From positions 1-60,321 of IMG/VR virus record IMGVR_UViG_3300025154_001315: a stretch of DNA of 60,321 bases. One strand, written 5' to 3'. Below the pieces are notes generated by a model. The model was not told where the DNA came from. It did no database searches and saw only the letters and a program-made list of their open reading frames with translations. Source of the DNA: a virus. Below are positions 32,549-40,049 of this stretch, in pieces (the stretch's first letter is position 1; the number at the start of each line of letters is the position of its first letter). The position numbers and the translations under genes were made by a program.

Positions 32549-34420
32549 ATGCGCTACTTGATTCTCCTCTGCGCGCTCTCGCTGCTCGCGCCGTCGCGCG
32601 GTGCGGCTCAGTCGCTCGACCTCGGGCTGTCGCTTGGCGGCGGGGCGCGGGTGAGCACGTATAGCGGAGCCGTCGACTGGAGCCGCTCGTGGAGCGCGGA
32701 CTGGCCGAGCGGGATTCCGGCGCCGACGATTGAGTGCGAGGCGGACGCGGACTCGTTCGACTGCACTGGCGCGACGGCGAGCGTCGTCGGGGCGCCCACC
32801 TACGTCACGGCGGCTGGATACCCGGAGCGGTGGGCAGCGCGATTGAACGGGACGACGGACTACTACACACTGGGGGACATTGGCGACCCGTGGACCGATT
32901 ATTCAATCTGCATCCAGTTCAATACGTTGGCTGTTGCAGCAAATCGCCGGATTGTGACCAAGGGGGGGGCGGGTGGCGATGCGCTCATTCTGCGTGTCGA
33001 AAACAGCGGTGTCTTGAAGTTCTACGCATTCAGCGCGGTGTCGAACTCTAGCATCAGCTCGGCTGCGCTGTCCGTTGGGGTATGGAACACAGCCTGCGTC
33101 AGCTACGATTATGTTGCAAACGGCACCAGCATCATGCGGATGAATTTGAACGGCGTGGAATCGACGCCCGTCACCAACGCAGTTGGCCCTGCTCCAGATG
33201 TTGCAGAGCCCCTGAAGGTCGGCGCAGCTGGCGGCGTGATCGGTGAATACTTCAGCGGGGACGTGCTGAGTGTGCGCGTCTGGTACAACGCGCTATCCGC
33301 GTCGGAGCAGGCGCTGTGGGTCGCCAGCCAGCAAGCCCGCCTCGCGGCCAAGCCGGTGAACGCGCTGGTCACGGTGTCCAGCGGCGCCACCACGGCAATC
33401 GGCACGAGCGGGACCATGTACTCGCTGCCGGCGAACTCCCTCGCGTGCGGCGCGGCCGGGTGCGAAATCTGGAGCGCGGCGGCGCATTCCAATCTGCTCA
33501 CCAACTCCGAGAGCGGGAACGCCGGAGCCACAACCGTGAACTACGAGGCCGGCCCACAGGGCGGTTCGCCTACCGCCGAGCGGTTCACCATGAACACGAA
33601 TGTGGAAACCGTCTGGCAGTCCTCTGTGGCGGCCGGAACGACGCTAGCAAACAAGATGTTTTACTTGTCAGTCTGGCTCAAGGCAGTTTCAACACCGTGT
33701 TCTGCATATTTCGGAGCCACTGACACAAACGCCTGGACCGCCGGGCAGGCAGTTCAACAGGCGTGCTCAATCGGAACGACATGGGGGCGGTGCCTGATTC
33801 CTGTGGTGTACGGATCTGGTGCGCTTGGTTCCACGGCAGGCGTCGTGGGTCCCAGCACGAAGGGCAGACTGGGCAATCCTGATCTACCCGCCTGCGACCT
33901 TTCTGCGGTCAACATCAAGTTTGAGTTGTCCCCTGTCGCAGGCCCCTACGTCGCGACTGCCGGGACGCCGGTGGCCGGGGCGGCGGATTCGTCTTACACC
34001 GACGACACGACTGGCAAGATCACCGATGCGCGCGGGTGCGTGGCCGCCGAGTTCACGGTCAACGCATGGACGGCTAACGCACGTGCGGTCGGCTTCAACG
34101 GGGCGGCGGTTCCCGGCCTCAGCATCAACGCCACCAACAGTTTCAGCCTGTGGGATGGCACTGCGCCCGTAGTCCTCAACTCCGTGTCCTGCCCCGGCAG
34201 CGTCTGCCGTGTACTCGCGTGGTGGAGCGGGTCCGCGATGGGCCTGCTGGACCTCAACGGAGGCGGCTCGTCGTCTGGAGCCTATGACGGCACCATGTTT
34301 ACCGGCACGCCGCGCCTGTTCCAAGCTTCGCAGAGCGGCACAGCCAATCACCTGAACGGCCCATTCAAGCGCCTCGTGTGGGGCCGCACCTTGAGCGAGT
34401 GCCGGAGGATGCCGCAATGA
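32549..34420 (+). CDS. LamG/concanavalin-like receptor-binding candidate with signal peptide
   Basis: 623 residues. ATG 32549 follows the previous stop by one base; a longer frame from 32456 overlaps the previous gene and is rejected. MRYLILLCALSLLAPSRGAA is a signal peptide. Residues 45-240 read as a LamG-type sandwich (RWAARLNGTTDYYTLGDIGD, LSVRVWYNALSASEQALWVA). A second related domain follows (SFSLWDGTAPVVLN, KRLVWGRTLSECRR). Carbohydrate-binding sandwiches of this kind are common in phage adhesins. Third exported product in a row. Confidence 0.65.
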   Translation: MRYLILLCALSLLAPSRGAAQSLDLGLSLGGGARVSTYSGAVDWSRSWSADWPSGIPAPTIECEADADSFDCTGATASVVGAPTYVTAAGYPERWAARLNGTTDYYTLGDIGDPWTDYSICIQFNTLAVAANRRIVTKGGAGGDALILRVENSGVLKFYAFSAVSNSSISSAALSVGVWNTACVSYDYVANGTSIMRMNLNGVESTPVTNAVGPAPDVAEPLKVGAAGGVIGEYFSGDVLSVRVWYNALSASEQALWVASQQARLAAKPVNALVTVSSGATTAIGTSGTMYSLPANSLACGAAGCEIWSAAAHSNLLTNSESGNAGATTVNYEAGPQGGSPTAERFTMNTNVETVWQSSVAAGTTLANKMFYLSVWLKAVSTPCSAYFGATDTNAWTAGQAVQQACSIGTTWGRCLIPVVYGSGALGSTAGVVGPSTKGRLGNPDLPACDLSAVNIKFELSPVAGPYVATAGTPVAGAADSSYTDDTTGKITDARGCVAAEFTVNAWTANARAVGFNGAAVPGLSINATNSFSLWDGTAPVVLNSVSCPGSVCRVLAWWSGSAMGLLDLNGGGSSSGAYDGTMFTGTPRLFQASQSGTANHLNGPFKRLVWGRTLSECRRMPQ

Positions 34421-34923
34421 GCCCCAAGATCCTCGGCGTCCTCGCCATCGTCGCAGCAGGCGCAGGCGTCGCGCTCAGCGCGGGCGAAGCGGTGGACGTG
34501 GACGCGGTGGCCACGGCAGAGGACGGCAGCAAGAGCGTCGTGACCGTGCGCTGCAAGGCGGGCGCGAAGGCCGAGGAGATGGACTGCGGCGACCTCCCGG
34601 CGAACGTGGAGCCGGTGGCGCTGACCGCGAGCGCGCCCTACGTCACGCTCTCGGCTGCGGGCACGAAGGAGGCGCGCGAGCAGCCTTGCGCGTGCGGGCC
34701 GGTGGACGGCAAGCGGGTCTGCACCGTCCTCGACGCCGAGGGTGAGCGGCCAGCGCGCCCCGGCGAGCACCTCGCGGCCGGGACGTGGCAGGGCGCGTGC
34801 GCGCCTAAGCCCTGCTTCGAGCATGCCGCCGTCATCGCCCAGCGCGGCCTCGGCTACGCGCAGCCCGTCGCGTGCGGCGGCAGGGCGGCGAAGGAAGCAG
34901 CAGAGATAGGAGGAGCACCATGA
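34417..34923 (+). CDS. Exported Cys-rich protein
   Basis: 168 residues from ATG 34417 (ATGA overlap with the previous stop). MSPKILGVLAIVAAGAGVAL then SAG is a signal peptide or N-terminal anchor. The mature part has seven or more Cys (VRCKAG, MDCGDL, QPCACGPVDG, VCTVLD, GACAPKPCFEH). Next gene overlaps by ATGA, and the segment belongs to the lysis-proximal cluster. Possibly an exported virion or envelope-acting protein. Family not recognised. Confidence 0.55.
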   Translation: MSPKILGVLAIVAAGAGVALSAGEAVDVDAVATAEDGSKSVVTVRCKAGAKAEEMDCGDLPANVEPVALTASAPYVTLSAAGTKEAREQPCACGPVDGKRVCTVLDAEGERPARPGEHLAAGTWQGACAPKPCFEHAAVIAQRGLGYAQPVACGGRAAKEAAEIGGAP

Positions 34924-35177
34924 CGAAGAACGAAACCGCTACCTGGGTCCGCTGGTCCATCGGAGTTCTCGTCACGCTGGTCTTGGCCCTGGGTGGCTAC
35001 GCCCTGGCCCAAGACCGAAAGGTGACTACCCTGGAGGTCCAGCAGAAGTACACCGACCAGAAGGTGAGCGACGTGCTCCAGCGGGTGGAGGCGCTGCTCA
35101 ACAAGCAGGAACCGGTGATCGAAGCGATGAAGAGACACATCGCAATCGACGAGCGCGACTGGAAGGCTTCCAAGTGA
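34920..35177 (+). CDS. Membrane-anchored coiled-coil protein, spanin/Rz-like candidate
   Basis: 85 residues, AGGAGGAGC ribosome site, ATGA overlap upstream. One N-terminal transmembrane segment (WSIGVLVTLVLALGGYALA) followed by a periplasmic coiled coil (TLEVQQKYTDQKVSDVLQRV, EALLNKQEPVIEAMKR). This is the topology of an i-spanin. The next gene is a peptidase, which supports a lysis role. No outer-membrane partner is certain. Confidence 0.6.
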   Translation: MTKNETATWVRWSIGVLVTLVLALGGYALAQDRKVTTLEVQQKYTDQKVSDVLQRVEALLNKQEPVIEAMKRHIAIDERDWKASK

Positions 35178-35716
35178 AGTTCACCTCCCCAGTGGAGCCG
35201 ATGATCATCACCAGCTTCTTCGGCCCACGCCCCAAGCCCAACGGCCCCACGCACCCTGGCCTGGACTTCGCGGCGGTGCTGGGGCAGGCGGTGCGCGCCG
35301 TGCTCCCTGGGGTCGTGCTTCGCAGCTACTACAGCCCCAACCTCCGCCGCGTTCCCGTCTTCCTGCCGGAAGCAGGCCCCGACGGGCTCCCCATCCAAGC
35401 GATCAAGGACGGCAAGCCGGTCTTCAAGATGGAGAACTACCCCTGGCGCCCTGGCGACCCGAAGCCCGACGGCATGGGCTTCGGGGAAACGGTGCTGCTC
35501 CTCCACGAGGACGGGCGGCTCACGCGGTACGCCCACTTCAGCAAGCGTCTGGTCAGGGCCGGAGAGCGCGTCGCTCAGGGCCAGATACTCGGACAGGCCG
35601 GGACCTCCGGCTACAGCTTCGGAGTGCATCTGCACTTCGAACTCAGGGGCGATGGAGGGCGAAGCTACTTCGATCCCCTCCCCGAGTTCGCCCACCTCAA
35701 CCCCGCAGTCGTGTAG
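35174..35716 (+). CDS. M23-family peptidase (endolysin candidate)
   Basis: 180 residues from GTG 35174, coupled through GTGA. FGPRPKPNGPTHPGLDFAAV gives the first zinc ligands (H, D) of the LytM/M23 fold and GVHLHFELRG the HxH motif. FKMENYPWRPGDPKPDGMGF is an insert between them. No signal peptide, so it needs a holin to reach the peptidoglycan. Cleaves peptide cross-links at lysis, or acts as a virion peptidase at entry. Confidence 0.8.
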   Translation: MKFTSPVEPMIITSFFGPRPKPNGPTHPGLDFAAVLGQAVRAVLPGVVLRSYYSPNLRRVPVFLPEAGPDGLPIQAIKDGKPVFKMENYPWRPGDPKPDGMGFGETVLLLHEDGRLTRYAHFSKRLVRAGERVAQGQILGQAGTSGYSFGVHLHFELRGDGGRSYFDPLPEFAHLNPAVV

Positions 35717-35725
35717 GAGACCAAG

Positions 35726-36379
35726 ATGCCCGAGAACGAAAACCTGACGTTGGAGCAGAAGGTGGCCAAGCTGGAGCAGGCGTGGAACACCAGCCCGGAC
35801 ACCGTCATCCCCGCCAAGTACGCCAAGCTGGCGTGGATCATCTTCATGGTCCTGTCCATGCTCGTCGCCGGCTGGCAGAGCACCGCGATCCTCATCTGGG
35901 GGCAGGACAGCAAGTACGCCGCGATCTCCGCCATCTGGGTCGGCGTGGTCGCGGCCATCATCCGCTTCCTCACCACCAACAGCTTCGGCAACGCGGCCAA
36001 GCTGCTCGTCGTCGGGCTGCTCGGCCTCTCGGTGCTCGGCACCTCGGCGTGCGTCCACTGGAACAAGCCCAAGCTGGAGGCCGGGCTGAAGCAGTGTGCT
36101 GCCGGCTTCGTCGATGCTGAGGTCCAGGGCATCCTGCCCGACGTGCTGAAGGCCATCCAGGGGGACAAGGCGGACTGGCAGGCCCAGCTCGATCAGGTGC
36201 TGATGCGTGGTGGGATGGCCGCCATCTGCGCCCTGGGTGTCGTCATCAGCACGCTGGAGAGCGGCACGGGGGGCACGGCGGGCGCCATGCCCCTGGTGAT
36301 GCAGCCCCCGGAGGCCGGGGGTCTGCCCAGGGCGGTGGTCCTGCTCCGGGCCTACAGCTATGTGGAGAGCAGGCAGTAG
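35726..36379 (+). CDS. Holin-like protein fused to a lipobox segment
   Basis: 217 residues. After a charged helix (residues 1-30), transmembrane segments follow: KLAWIIFMVLSMLVAGW, YAAISAIWVGVVAAIIRFL and AAKLLVVGLLGLSVLGTSAC. The last one ends like a bacterial lipoprotein signal (LxxTSAC), then comes a helical domain with C (KQCAAGFVDAEVQGI). This could be a holin joined to an o-spanin-like tail, or a holin with an accidental lipobox. Last gene of the late operon, right before the terminator. Confidence 0.55.
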   Translation: MPENENLTLEQKVAKLEQAWNTSPDTVIPAKYAKLAWIIFMVLSMLVAGWQSTAILIWGQDSKYAAISAIWVGVVAAIIRFLTTNSFGNAAKLLVVGLLGLSVLGTSACVHWNKPKLEAGLKQCAAGFVDAEVQGILPDVLKAIQGDKADWQAQLDQVLMRGGMAAICALGVVISTLESGTGGTAGAMPLVMQPPEAGGLPRAVVLLRAYSYVESRQ

Positions 36380-36403
36380 CGCGGGCCGGTTTCGCGCTCG
36401 GTG

Positions 36404-36440
36404 GGGGGCTTGGCGGCTCGGCGCCAAGCCCCCTGCTTTT
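36404..36440. terminator. Late-operon terminator between convergent arms
   Basis: 12-bp perfect stem GGGGGCTTGGCG / CGCCAAGCCCCC with a 6-nt loop, followed by TGCTTTTT in the plus direction. It ends plus-strand late transcription just before the opposing minus-strand genes. Confidence 0.85.
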
Positions 36441-36565
36441 TAGGGCCCCGTGGGGGTGGCGGTACAGCATCTCGACCGCCAAAACAGCCCCTCCTGAGCG
36501 TTTGCGGCCCGCTGCCAGGTAGGGCGGCGGGCCTAGCTTTTGGCGCTCCCGAGGGGCGGGGCCCG
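36441..36565. terminator. Second convergent hairpin spacer
   Basis: 125 bp without a gene. GGCCCGCTGCC at 36506 pairs, with one mismatch, with GGGCGGCGGGCC at 36522, then TAGCTTTT. It is a second, weaker plus-direction terminator, or part of the end of the minus transcript. Confidence 0.5.
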
Positions 36566-36736
36566 CTACTTCTTGCACTTCTGACACACGGCCGTCTGTA
36601 TCTTGGTGCCGAGTGCCGTCCAGGACGTAATCTTCAGCGAGCAGCGGTGTTCGCAGCACATCTTGCCACAGACACGGCACGTCCATGTGGGAGGGCAGCC
36701 CTTGCGGAAGCACACCCTCCTCACCATCTTCTTCAT
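36566..36736 (-). CDS. 56-residue zinc-ribbon-like protein
   Basis: ATG 36736 overlaps the preceding stop (TGATG). MKKMVRRVCFRKGCPPTWTC, then RVCGKMCCEHRCSLK, and the end VCQKCKK. Ten Cys include CxxC and CC/HxC spacings, enough for two zinc sites. Codon choice and overlap with its neighbour support a real gene. Last gene on the minus arm. Confidence 0.7.
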   Translation of the reverse strand: MKKMVRRVCFRKGCPPTWTCRVCGKMCCEHRCSLKITSWTALGTKIQTAVCQKCKK

Positions 36737-37062
36737 CACCGCCCCCTGCTAAGTCCGTAGGCCACGCCCGCCCCGAACCCCGCGCTCCTGGCGTCGTCCA
36801 GCGCGCACCAGATGGCGAACTGCGCGATGCTCCGGTGCTTTGCCACGATGACGCCCTGCCGCTCCAGCTCGGTGACCAGCCACGCCGCCCGGTCGCGGCT
36901 CAGGTCCAGGTACTTGGGGGCCTTGCGGTGCTTGACGGGCTTGGGCGGGACGCGCCGGGGGCTGGGCTTGGGCAGCACCCTCCTCCGCACCCCCGCCAAG
37001 CTGGCGGGGAGGGCGAAGGGCTTCCAGATGCCCGGCAGCGCGATGACCTTTGCGGTGTTCAT
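36736..37062 (-). CDS. Small basic protein, hypothetical
   Basis: 108 residues from ATG 37062 (GGAG upstream; a GTG at 37071 is also open). Proline- and Arg/Lys-rich first half (SPRRVPPKPVKHRKAPKYLD), then a helical half (LSRDRAAWLVTELERQGVIV, QFAIWCALDDARSAGFG). Resembles winged-helix-like small regulators in length only. Function unknown. Confidence 0.65.
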   Translation of the reverse strand: MNTAKVIALPGIWKPFALPASLAGVRRRVLPKPSPRRVPPKPVKHRKAPKYLDLSRDRAAWLVTELERQGVIVAKHRSIAQFAIWCALDDARSAGFGAGVAYGLSRGR

Positions 37063-37067
37063 GTTGG

Positions 37068-37274
37068 TCACTCCGTTCGGAAGTCGCCGCCGTCGTACAG
37101 CCTGCGGAGCGCGCCTTCAATGTCCATCAGCTTGGTGAGCTTCTTTCCTAGGTCGTCCTCGTTCGCGGCGGGGCACAGCCCGTAGCTGACGGCGGCCTTG
37201 CGGTGCATCCGCAAGAGCTGTTGGAAGCCGTGCTTCTGCGCCAGCGCCACCTCCCGTTCTGCGTCCGTCTTCAC
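37068..37274 (-). CDS. Small hypothetical helical protein
   Basis: 68 residues from GTG 37274, preceded by GGGAGG. A longer frame to 37346 lacks a ribosome site. Sequence VKTDAEREVALAQKHGFQQL, then AANEDDLGKKLTKLMDIEGA. The start overlaps the upstream stop by GTGA. Not recognised. Confidence 0.65.
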   Translation of the reverse strand: MKTDAEREVALAQKHGFQQLLRMHRKAAVSYGLCPAANEDDLGKKLTKLMDIEGALRRLYDGGDFRTE

Positions 37275-37468
37275 GGTTGCACCTCCCGCATGTCCATCAC
37301 CTCGCCCCCGTTGAGCTGCCGCACCAGCTCCTCCACCACGCAGCACCAGAACTCCCGGCCGGGGCTGTGGCGGGGGAACTCCAGCGCCACCTCCGCTGCC
37401 ACCCGGCGCGCGGTGAGGGGGTGATGTTCCTTCAGCATCCTGACGGCCTGCTTCTTTGCGTCTTCCAC
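37271..37468 (-). CDS. Small hypothetical protein
   Basis: 65 residues from GTG 37468 with GGAGG upstream (GGAGGAACATC). MLKEHHPLTARRVAAEVALE suggests a helix-turn-helix-like N-terminus, followed by an aromatic/Cys patch (GREFWCCVVEELVRQLN). No clear family. Confidence 0.6.
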   Translation of the reverse strand: MEDAKKQAVRMLKEHHPLTARRVAAEVALEFPRHSPGREFWCCVVEELVRQLNGGEVMDMREVQP

Positions 37469-37487
37469 GATGTTCCTCCTACGGTGA

Positions 37488-37511
37488 GGGCGGGGCCGCG
37501 CGGCCCCGCCC
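37488..37511 (-). terminator. GC hairpin after the DUF932 gene
   Basis: Perfect 10-bp stem GGGCGGGGCC / GGCCCCGCCC with loop GCGC lies 16 bp downstream of the DUF932 stop. No T-run follows on the minus strand, so it may attenuate or protect mRNA rather than terminate fully. Confidence 0.4.
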
Positions 37512-37526
37512 GTTGGTCTGCCAGAC

Positions 37527-38606
37527 CTACGCCTTCACCTCGACCTGCTTCAGCAGCGACGACGCGCGCTTCTCCAGGTCCAGCCGGTCGTCGTTCCACT
37601 TCATGCTGTGGGCGTGGCCCGTCAGGCCCTGCACCACGCCCCACAGGCTCCGGGGGTTCAGCCCCGGCTCCTCGCTGGCGATGCGGAAGGCCTCCTGCGC
37701 CTGCTTGGGGCTGAAGCCCCTGGCCTGGACCCAGGCGTAGGTGTCCTCGTCCGTCTTCGCCACCTCCAGGGCGCGCGCAGCCTTCACCGCCGCCGCGACG
37801 GGGGACACCTTCGCCTCCAGGTACTTCTGGAGCGCCGGCTTCGCCTCCGCCATGTAGCGGCGGGGGCCGCCGCTGCTGTGGCGGATGCGGAGGTCCAGGG
37901 CGAGGTCGAAGCCCCAGATGATGCGGTTGTCGCAGATGCGGTTGTAGTAGAACAGCGTGAGGAAGAAGGCCCCCGCGCCCACCTCGCTGTTGCCGATGAT
38001 GAGGCCCTTGTAGAGCGCCGACTTGCCGGGGATGTCGATGGGGTGGCTGTCGTCCACGAGGCAGATGAAGACGTCCCGGTCGCTGGCGTACAGGGTCGTC
38101 GCCTTCTTGGGGTCGGTCTTGGCGTAGCTGGCGCTGGGCACCTTCCACACGCCCAGGTCCATGTGCTCCAGCACGGCGCCGCTGGCGTCAGCGTCGTAGA
38201 TGCGCCCGTAGGTCGGGCTGGTGAAGCACGACGCGCTCCACGCCTTGCCGTCGTTGCGGAGCAGGGTCTTGCTGTTGTTCTCCTCCGCCCGCCCCAGGCT
38301 GTGCTGGAGCGGTACGATGGCCACCTCCGCCGGCAGGCTGCGGAGGTAGCTGGCGGGGGCGTGGGCGCGGGAGCAGAGCTGGCCGAACGCCCAGTTGTTG
38401 AGACGCGTGGGAACCTTCTTCGCCTTGTCCTGGATGGACACCTCGCCGTCCTTCGCGCTCAGCTCCATGGCCCGCAGGTCCAGCACGCGCTCCAGGCTCT
38501 TTTCCTTCTTCTGCAGGTTGTACTCGTGGAGGGCCTTCATGCTGAGGAAACGCTGGTCGTCGGGCCTCGTGCTCCACTCCTTGTTCAACCGCATGTCGTT
38601 CGACAT
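37527..38606 (-). CDS. DUF932-family protein
   Basis: 359 residues. ATG 38606 is preceded by GGAGGCAACA; a 75-residue upstream extension is low-complexity and rejected. Matches the DUF932 (phage/plasmid-like, YfjQ-type) pattern: FGQLCSRAHAPASYLRSLPA, LRNDGKAWSASCFTSPTYGR, VGAGAFFLTLFYYNRICDNR. The family is widespread on plasmids and phages, of unknown biochemistry, and often sits next to recombination genes. Own promoter element upstream (38648-38661). Confidence 0.8.
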   Translation of the reverse strand: MSNDMRLNKEWSTRPDDQRFLSMKALHEYNLQKKEKSLERVLDLRAMELSAKDGEVSIQDKAKKVPTRLNNWAFGQLCSRAHAPASYLRSLPAEVAIVPLQHSLGRAEENNSKTLLRNDGKAWSASCFTSPTYGRIYDADASGAVLEHMDLGVWKVPSASYAKTDPKKATTLYASDRDVFICLVDDSHPIDIPGKSALYKGLIIGNSEVGAGAFFLTLFYYNRICDNRIIWGFDLALDLRIRHSSGGPRRYMAEAKPALQKYLEAKVSPVAAAVKAARALEVAKTDEDTYAWVQARGFSPKQAQEAFRIASEEPGLNPRSLWGVVQGLTGHAHSMKWNDDRLDLEKRASSLLKQVEVKA

Positions 38607-38703
38607 TGTTGCCTCCTTGGTTTGACCACCTGTTGCCTTGCCGCAAGTACAAGGTAGCGCGTTTGCCTGTGAACACAAGCCTAAATGCGCTACTTCTGGC
38701 GTT
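38607..38703 (-). promoter_or_regulatory. Promoter region of the DUF932 gene
   Basis: 97 bp. TACAAGGTAGCGCG at 38648-38661 equals 39936-39949 exactly and its complement recurs at 2437-2450 with two changes. On the minus strand this reads CGCGCTACCTTGTA, the putative phage promoter core, about 42 nt ahead of the ATG. Confidence 0.5.
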
Positions 38704-38892
38704 CTAGTGCGGTATCTTCGCCGTCTTCCACGCGTCCGGCAGGAAGCCTCCCTTGTCCAGCCAGCCGTCCAGCGCCTCCACCAGCTCCGCGAGGCGGACG
38801 GCGTCCTCCTCCAACGGCGGGTTGTGCTCATCGCCGTAGAGCATACGCTGCACGATGCGGCGCTGCTCTTCCAGGTTCGCGTTCGGGTCCAT
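38704..38892 (-). CDS. Small hypothetical acidic protein
   Basis: 62 residues, ATG 38892 with GGAGAAGTGAAC upstream. Two predicted helices (ANLEEQRRIVQRMLYGDE and DAVRLAELVEALDGWLDKGG). First of a close-packed group of five minus-strand small genes. Function unknown. Confidence 0.65.
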   Translation of the reverse strand: MDPNANLEEQRRIVQRMLYGDEHNPPLEEDAVRLAELVEALDGWLDKGGFLPDAWKTAKIPH

Positions 38893-38894
38893 GT

Positions 38895-39080
38895 TCACTT
38901 CTCCTTGAAGCGGACTTCGTCAATCCACTTGGCGCAGTTTCGGCAGCCTCGGCGCGGAAGGAACGTTTCATCGCCCGGCGTGGTCGTTATCTTGTTGGAA
39001 CCGCAGAAGGGGCATTCGTCCGGGTGCATTTTGGTCATACACTCGAACCACTCCCGCTGGACAGAGATGGTGTAGGCCAT
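38895..39080 (-). CDS. Small zinc-ribbon protein
   Basis: 61 residues from ATG 39080 (GGAGGTGAAC). ECPFCGSNKITTTPGDETF followed by RRGCRNCAKWIDEVRFK gives two CxxC knuckles 20 residues apart, a classic zinc ribbon. Such proteins in phages often act on host transcription or replication, but no partner is evident. Confidence 0.7.
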   Translation of the reverse strand: MAYTISVQREWFECMTKMHPDECPFCGSNKITTTPGDETFLPRRGCRNCAKWIDEVRFKEK

Positions 39081-39082
39081 GT

Positions 39083-39274
39083 TCACCTCCCTCCGCCAAC
39101 GGCGCGGCGCGGTTCGTCGTTCTCAGGGCTCTGCACCCAGGTCTCCTTCACGTCGCTGTGGTCCGGGCAGGTATCGTCGTCGCGGCCCAGCGCCTTGCCG
39201 CACACTCCGCAGTAGCGGACCAGCCGCCAGCCCTTGCAGAGCATGAGCGTGCCCGCCTCCAGCCAGTCGTTCAC
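39083..39274 (-). CDS. Small zinc-binding protein
   Basis: 63 residues from GTG 39274 (AAGGAGGGAAA upstream). LVRYCGVCGKALGRDDDTCP followed by DHSDVK gives one CxxC knuckle and a CPDH pair. Coupled to the next upstream gene (GTGA). Unknown role. Confidence 0.65.
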   Translation of the reverse strand: MNDWLEAGTLMLCKGWRLVRYCGVCGKALGRDDDTCPDHSDVKETWVQSPENDEPRRAVGGGR

Positions 39275-39612
39275 TTTCCCTCCTTGGCGCAGGCGACACA
39301 GAGCTCGAAGCCGCGTTCCGTGACCAACGTAGCGGTCTGTTCTGAGATGTCTTTGTCGCAGTTGAAGCACCGCTTGGGCAGCTTCTTGGTCGAGCCCCGC
39401 TCCTTGGACTTGTAGAGCACCAGCGCGGAGAACCGAGTATCCGGGTGCTTCTGGTTGTACCCCTCGAAGACTTCCGTGTTGGCGGTGGAGAACTTGATGG
39501 TCATCAGCTCACACTTCTCCTCCCGCAAGCGCGCCAGCAGCTTATTCAGGTGGTCTTGGAAGGCCAGTGCCTCCGGGTGCGTGACCAGCTCCGCGTGCGT
39601 GAAGGCGCTCAT
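39271..39612 (-). CDS. Hypothetical protein with C-terminal zinc ribbon
   Basis: 113 residues. Helical start (HPEALAFQDHLNKLLARLRE), a mixed centre (TANTEVFEGYNQKHPDTRF), then KRCFNCDKDISEQTATLVTE and LCVACAKEGK, giving two CxxC motifs that should form one zinc ribbon. Confidence 0.7.
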   Translation of the reverse strand: MSAFTHAELVTHPEALAFQDHLNKLLARLREEKCELMTIKFSTANTEVFEGYNQKHPDTRFSALVLYKSKERGSTKKLPKRCFNCDKDISEQTATLVTERGFELCVACAKEGK

Positions 39613-39902
39613 CGCTCACCCCTGCTGAGCGCCAGCTCCTCGCGGTGCTCCTTGGCGTGCTGCGCGGCGCAGGCTTCGCCGCAGAAGGGGTGGAGCTCGC
39701 CGCCCCACCGCTCCAGGCCGCACTGGACGCACTTGCCCAGGAGCCACTTGTTTCCCTTGCGGACCAGCGAGGCGAGCTGCGACGCCCCAAACTCCGCCAC
39801 GATGCGGACGCTGGCGGGGTCCTCTGGGTTCATCCCCTGCAACCGCAAGCGCAGCCCTTCGATCGTCGCCAGCACTTCCCACTTCTCAAACGTCTTCGCC
39901 AT
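39609..39902 (-). CDS. Hypothetical protein with Cys/His cluster
   Basis: 97 residues from ATG 39902, with GGAGG-like GGTTGAAC upstream. Coiled-coil-like helix (FEKWEVLATIEGLRLRLQGM), then KCVQCGLERWGGELHPFCGE and ACAAQHAKEHREE, arranged as C-x2-C...H-x2-C-x3-C. First gene of an operon, 29 nt after the promoter element at 39931-39967. Confidence 0.7.
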   Translation of the reverse strand: MAKTFEKWEVLATIEGLRLRLQGMNPEDPASVRIVAEFGASQLASLVRKGNKWLLGKCVQCGLERWGGELHPFCGEACAAQHAKEHREELALSRGER

Positions 39903-39930
39903 GTTCAACCTCCGTGTTTGGTTGCCCGCT

Positions 39931-39967
39931 GCACCTACAAGGTAGCGCGCCGCACTACGATTACAAG
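39931..39967 (-). promoter_or_regulatory. Putative early promoter/operator, minus-strand copy
   Basis: Reverse complement equals 2420-2457 except for one base. Contains CGCACTAC (operator core) and TACAAGGTAGCGCG. Precedes the 39902-38704 operon and follows a terminator, so it should drive this cluster. Confidence 0.65.
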
Positions 39968-39993
39968 GCCAAAGCGCACTTCCCAAACGTCAA

Positions 39994-40021
39994 GGCCCCC
40001 GCTCCGTAAGGAGCGGGGGCC
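39994..40021 (-). terminator. Terminator of the replication operon segment
   Basis: 12-bp perfect stem GGCCCCCGCTCC / GGAGCGGGGGCC with loop GTAA. In the minus direction it is followed by TTGACGTTT. It lies about 30 bp after the stop of the 40050-40883 gene and 27 bp before the next promoter. Confidence 0.7.
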
Positions 40022-40049
40022 TCTGGTCAACACCCGTGGGAGGGTGGAG

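Noticed and set aside
36404-36542. Attachment site or integrase-linked element
   Set aside because: No integrase or recombinase gene seen anywhere; the hairpins are terminators between convergent arms.
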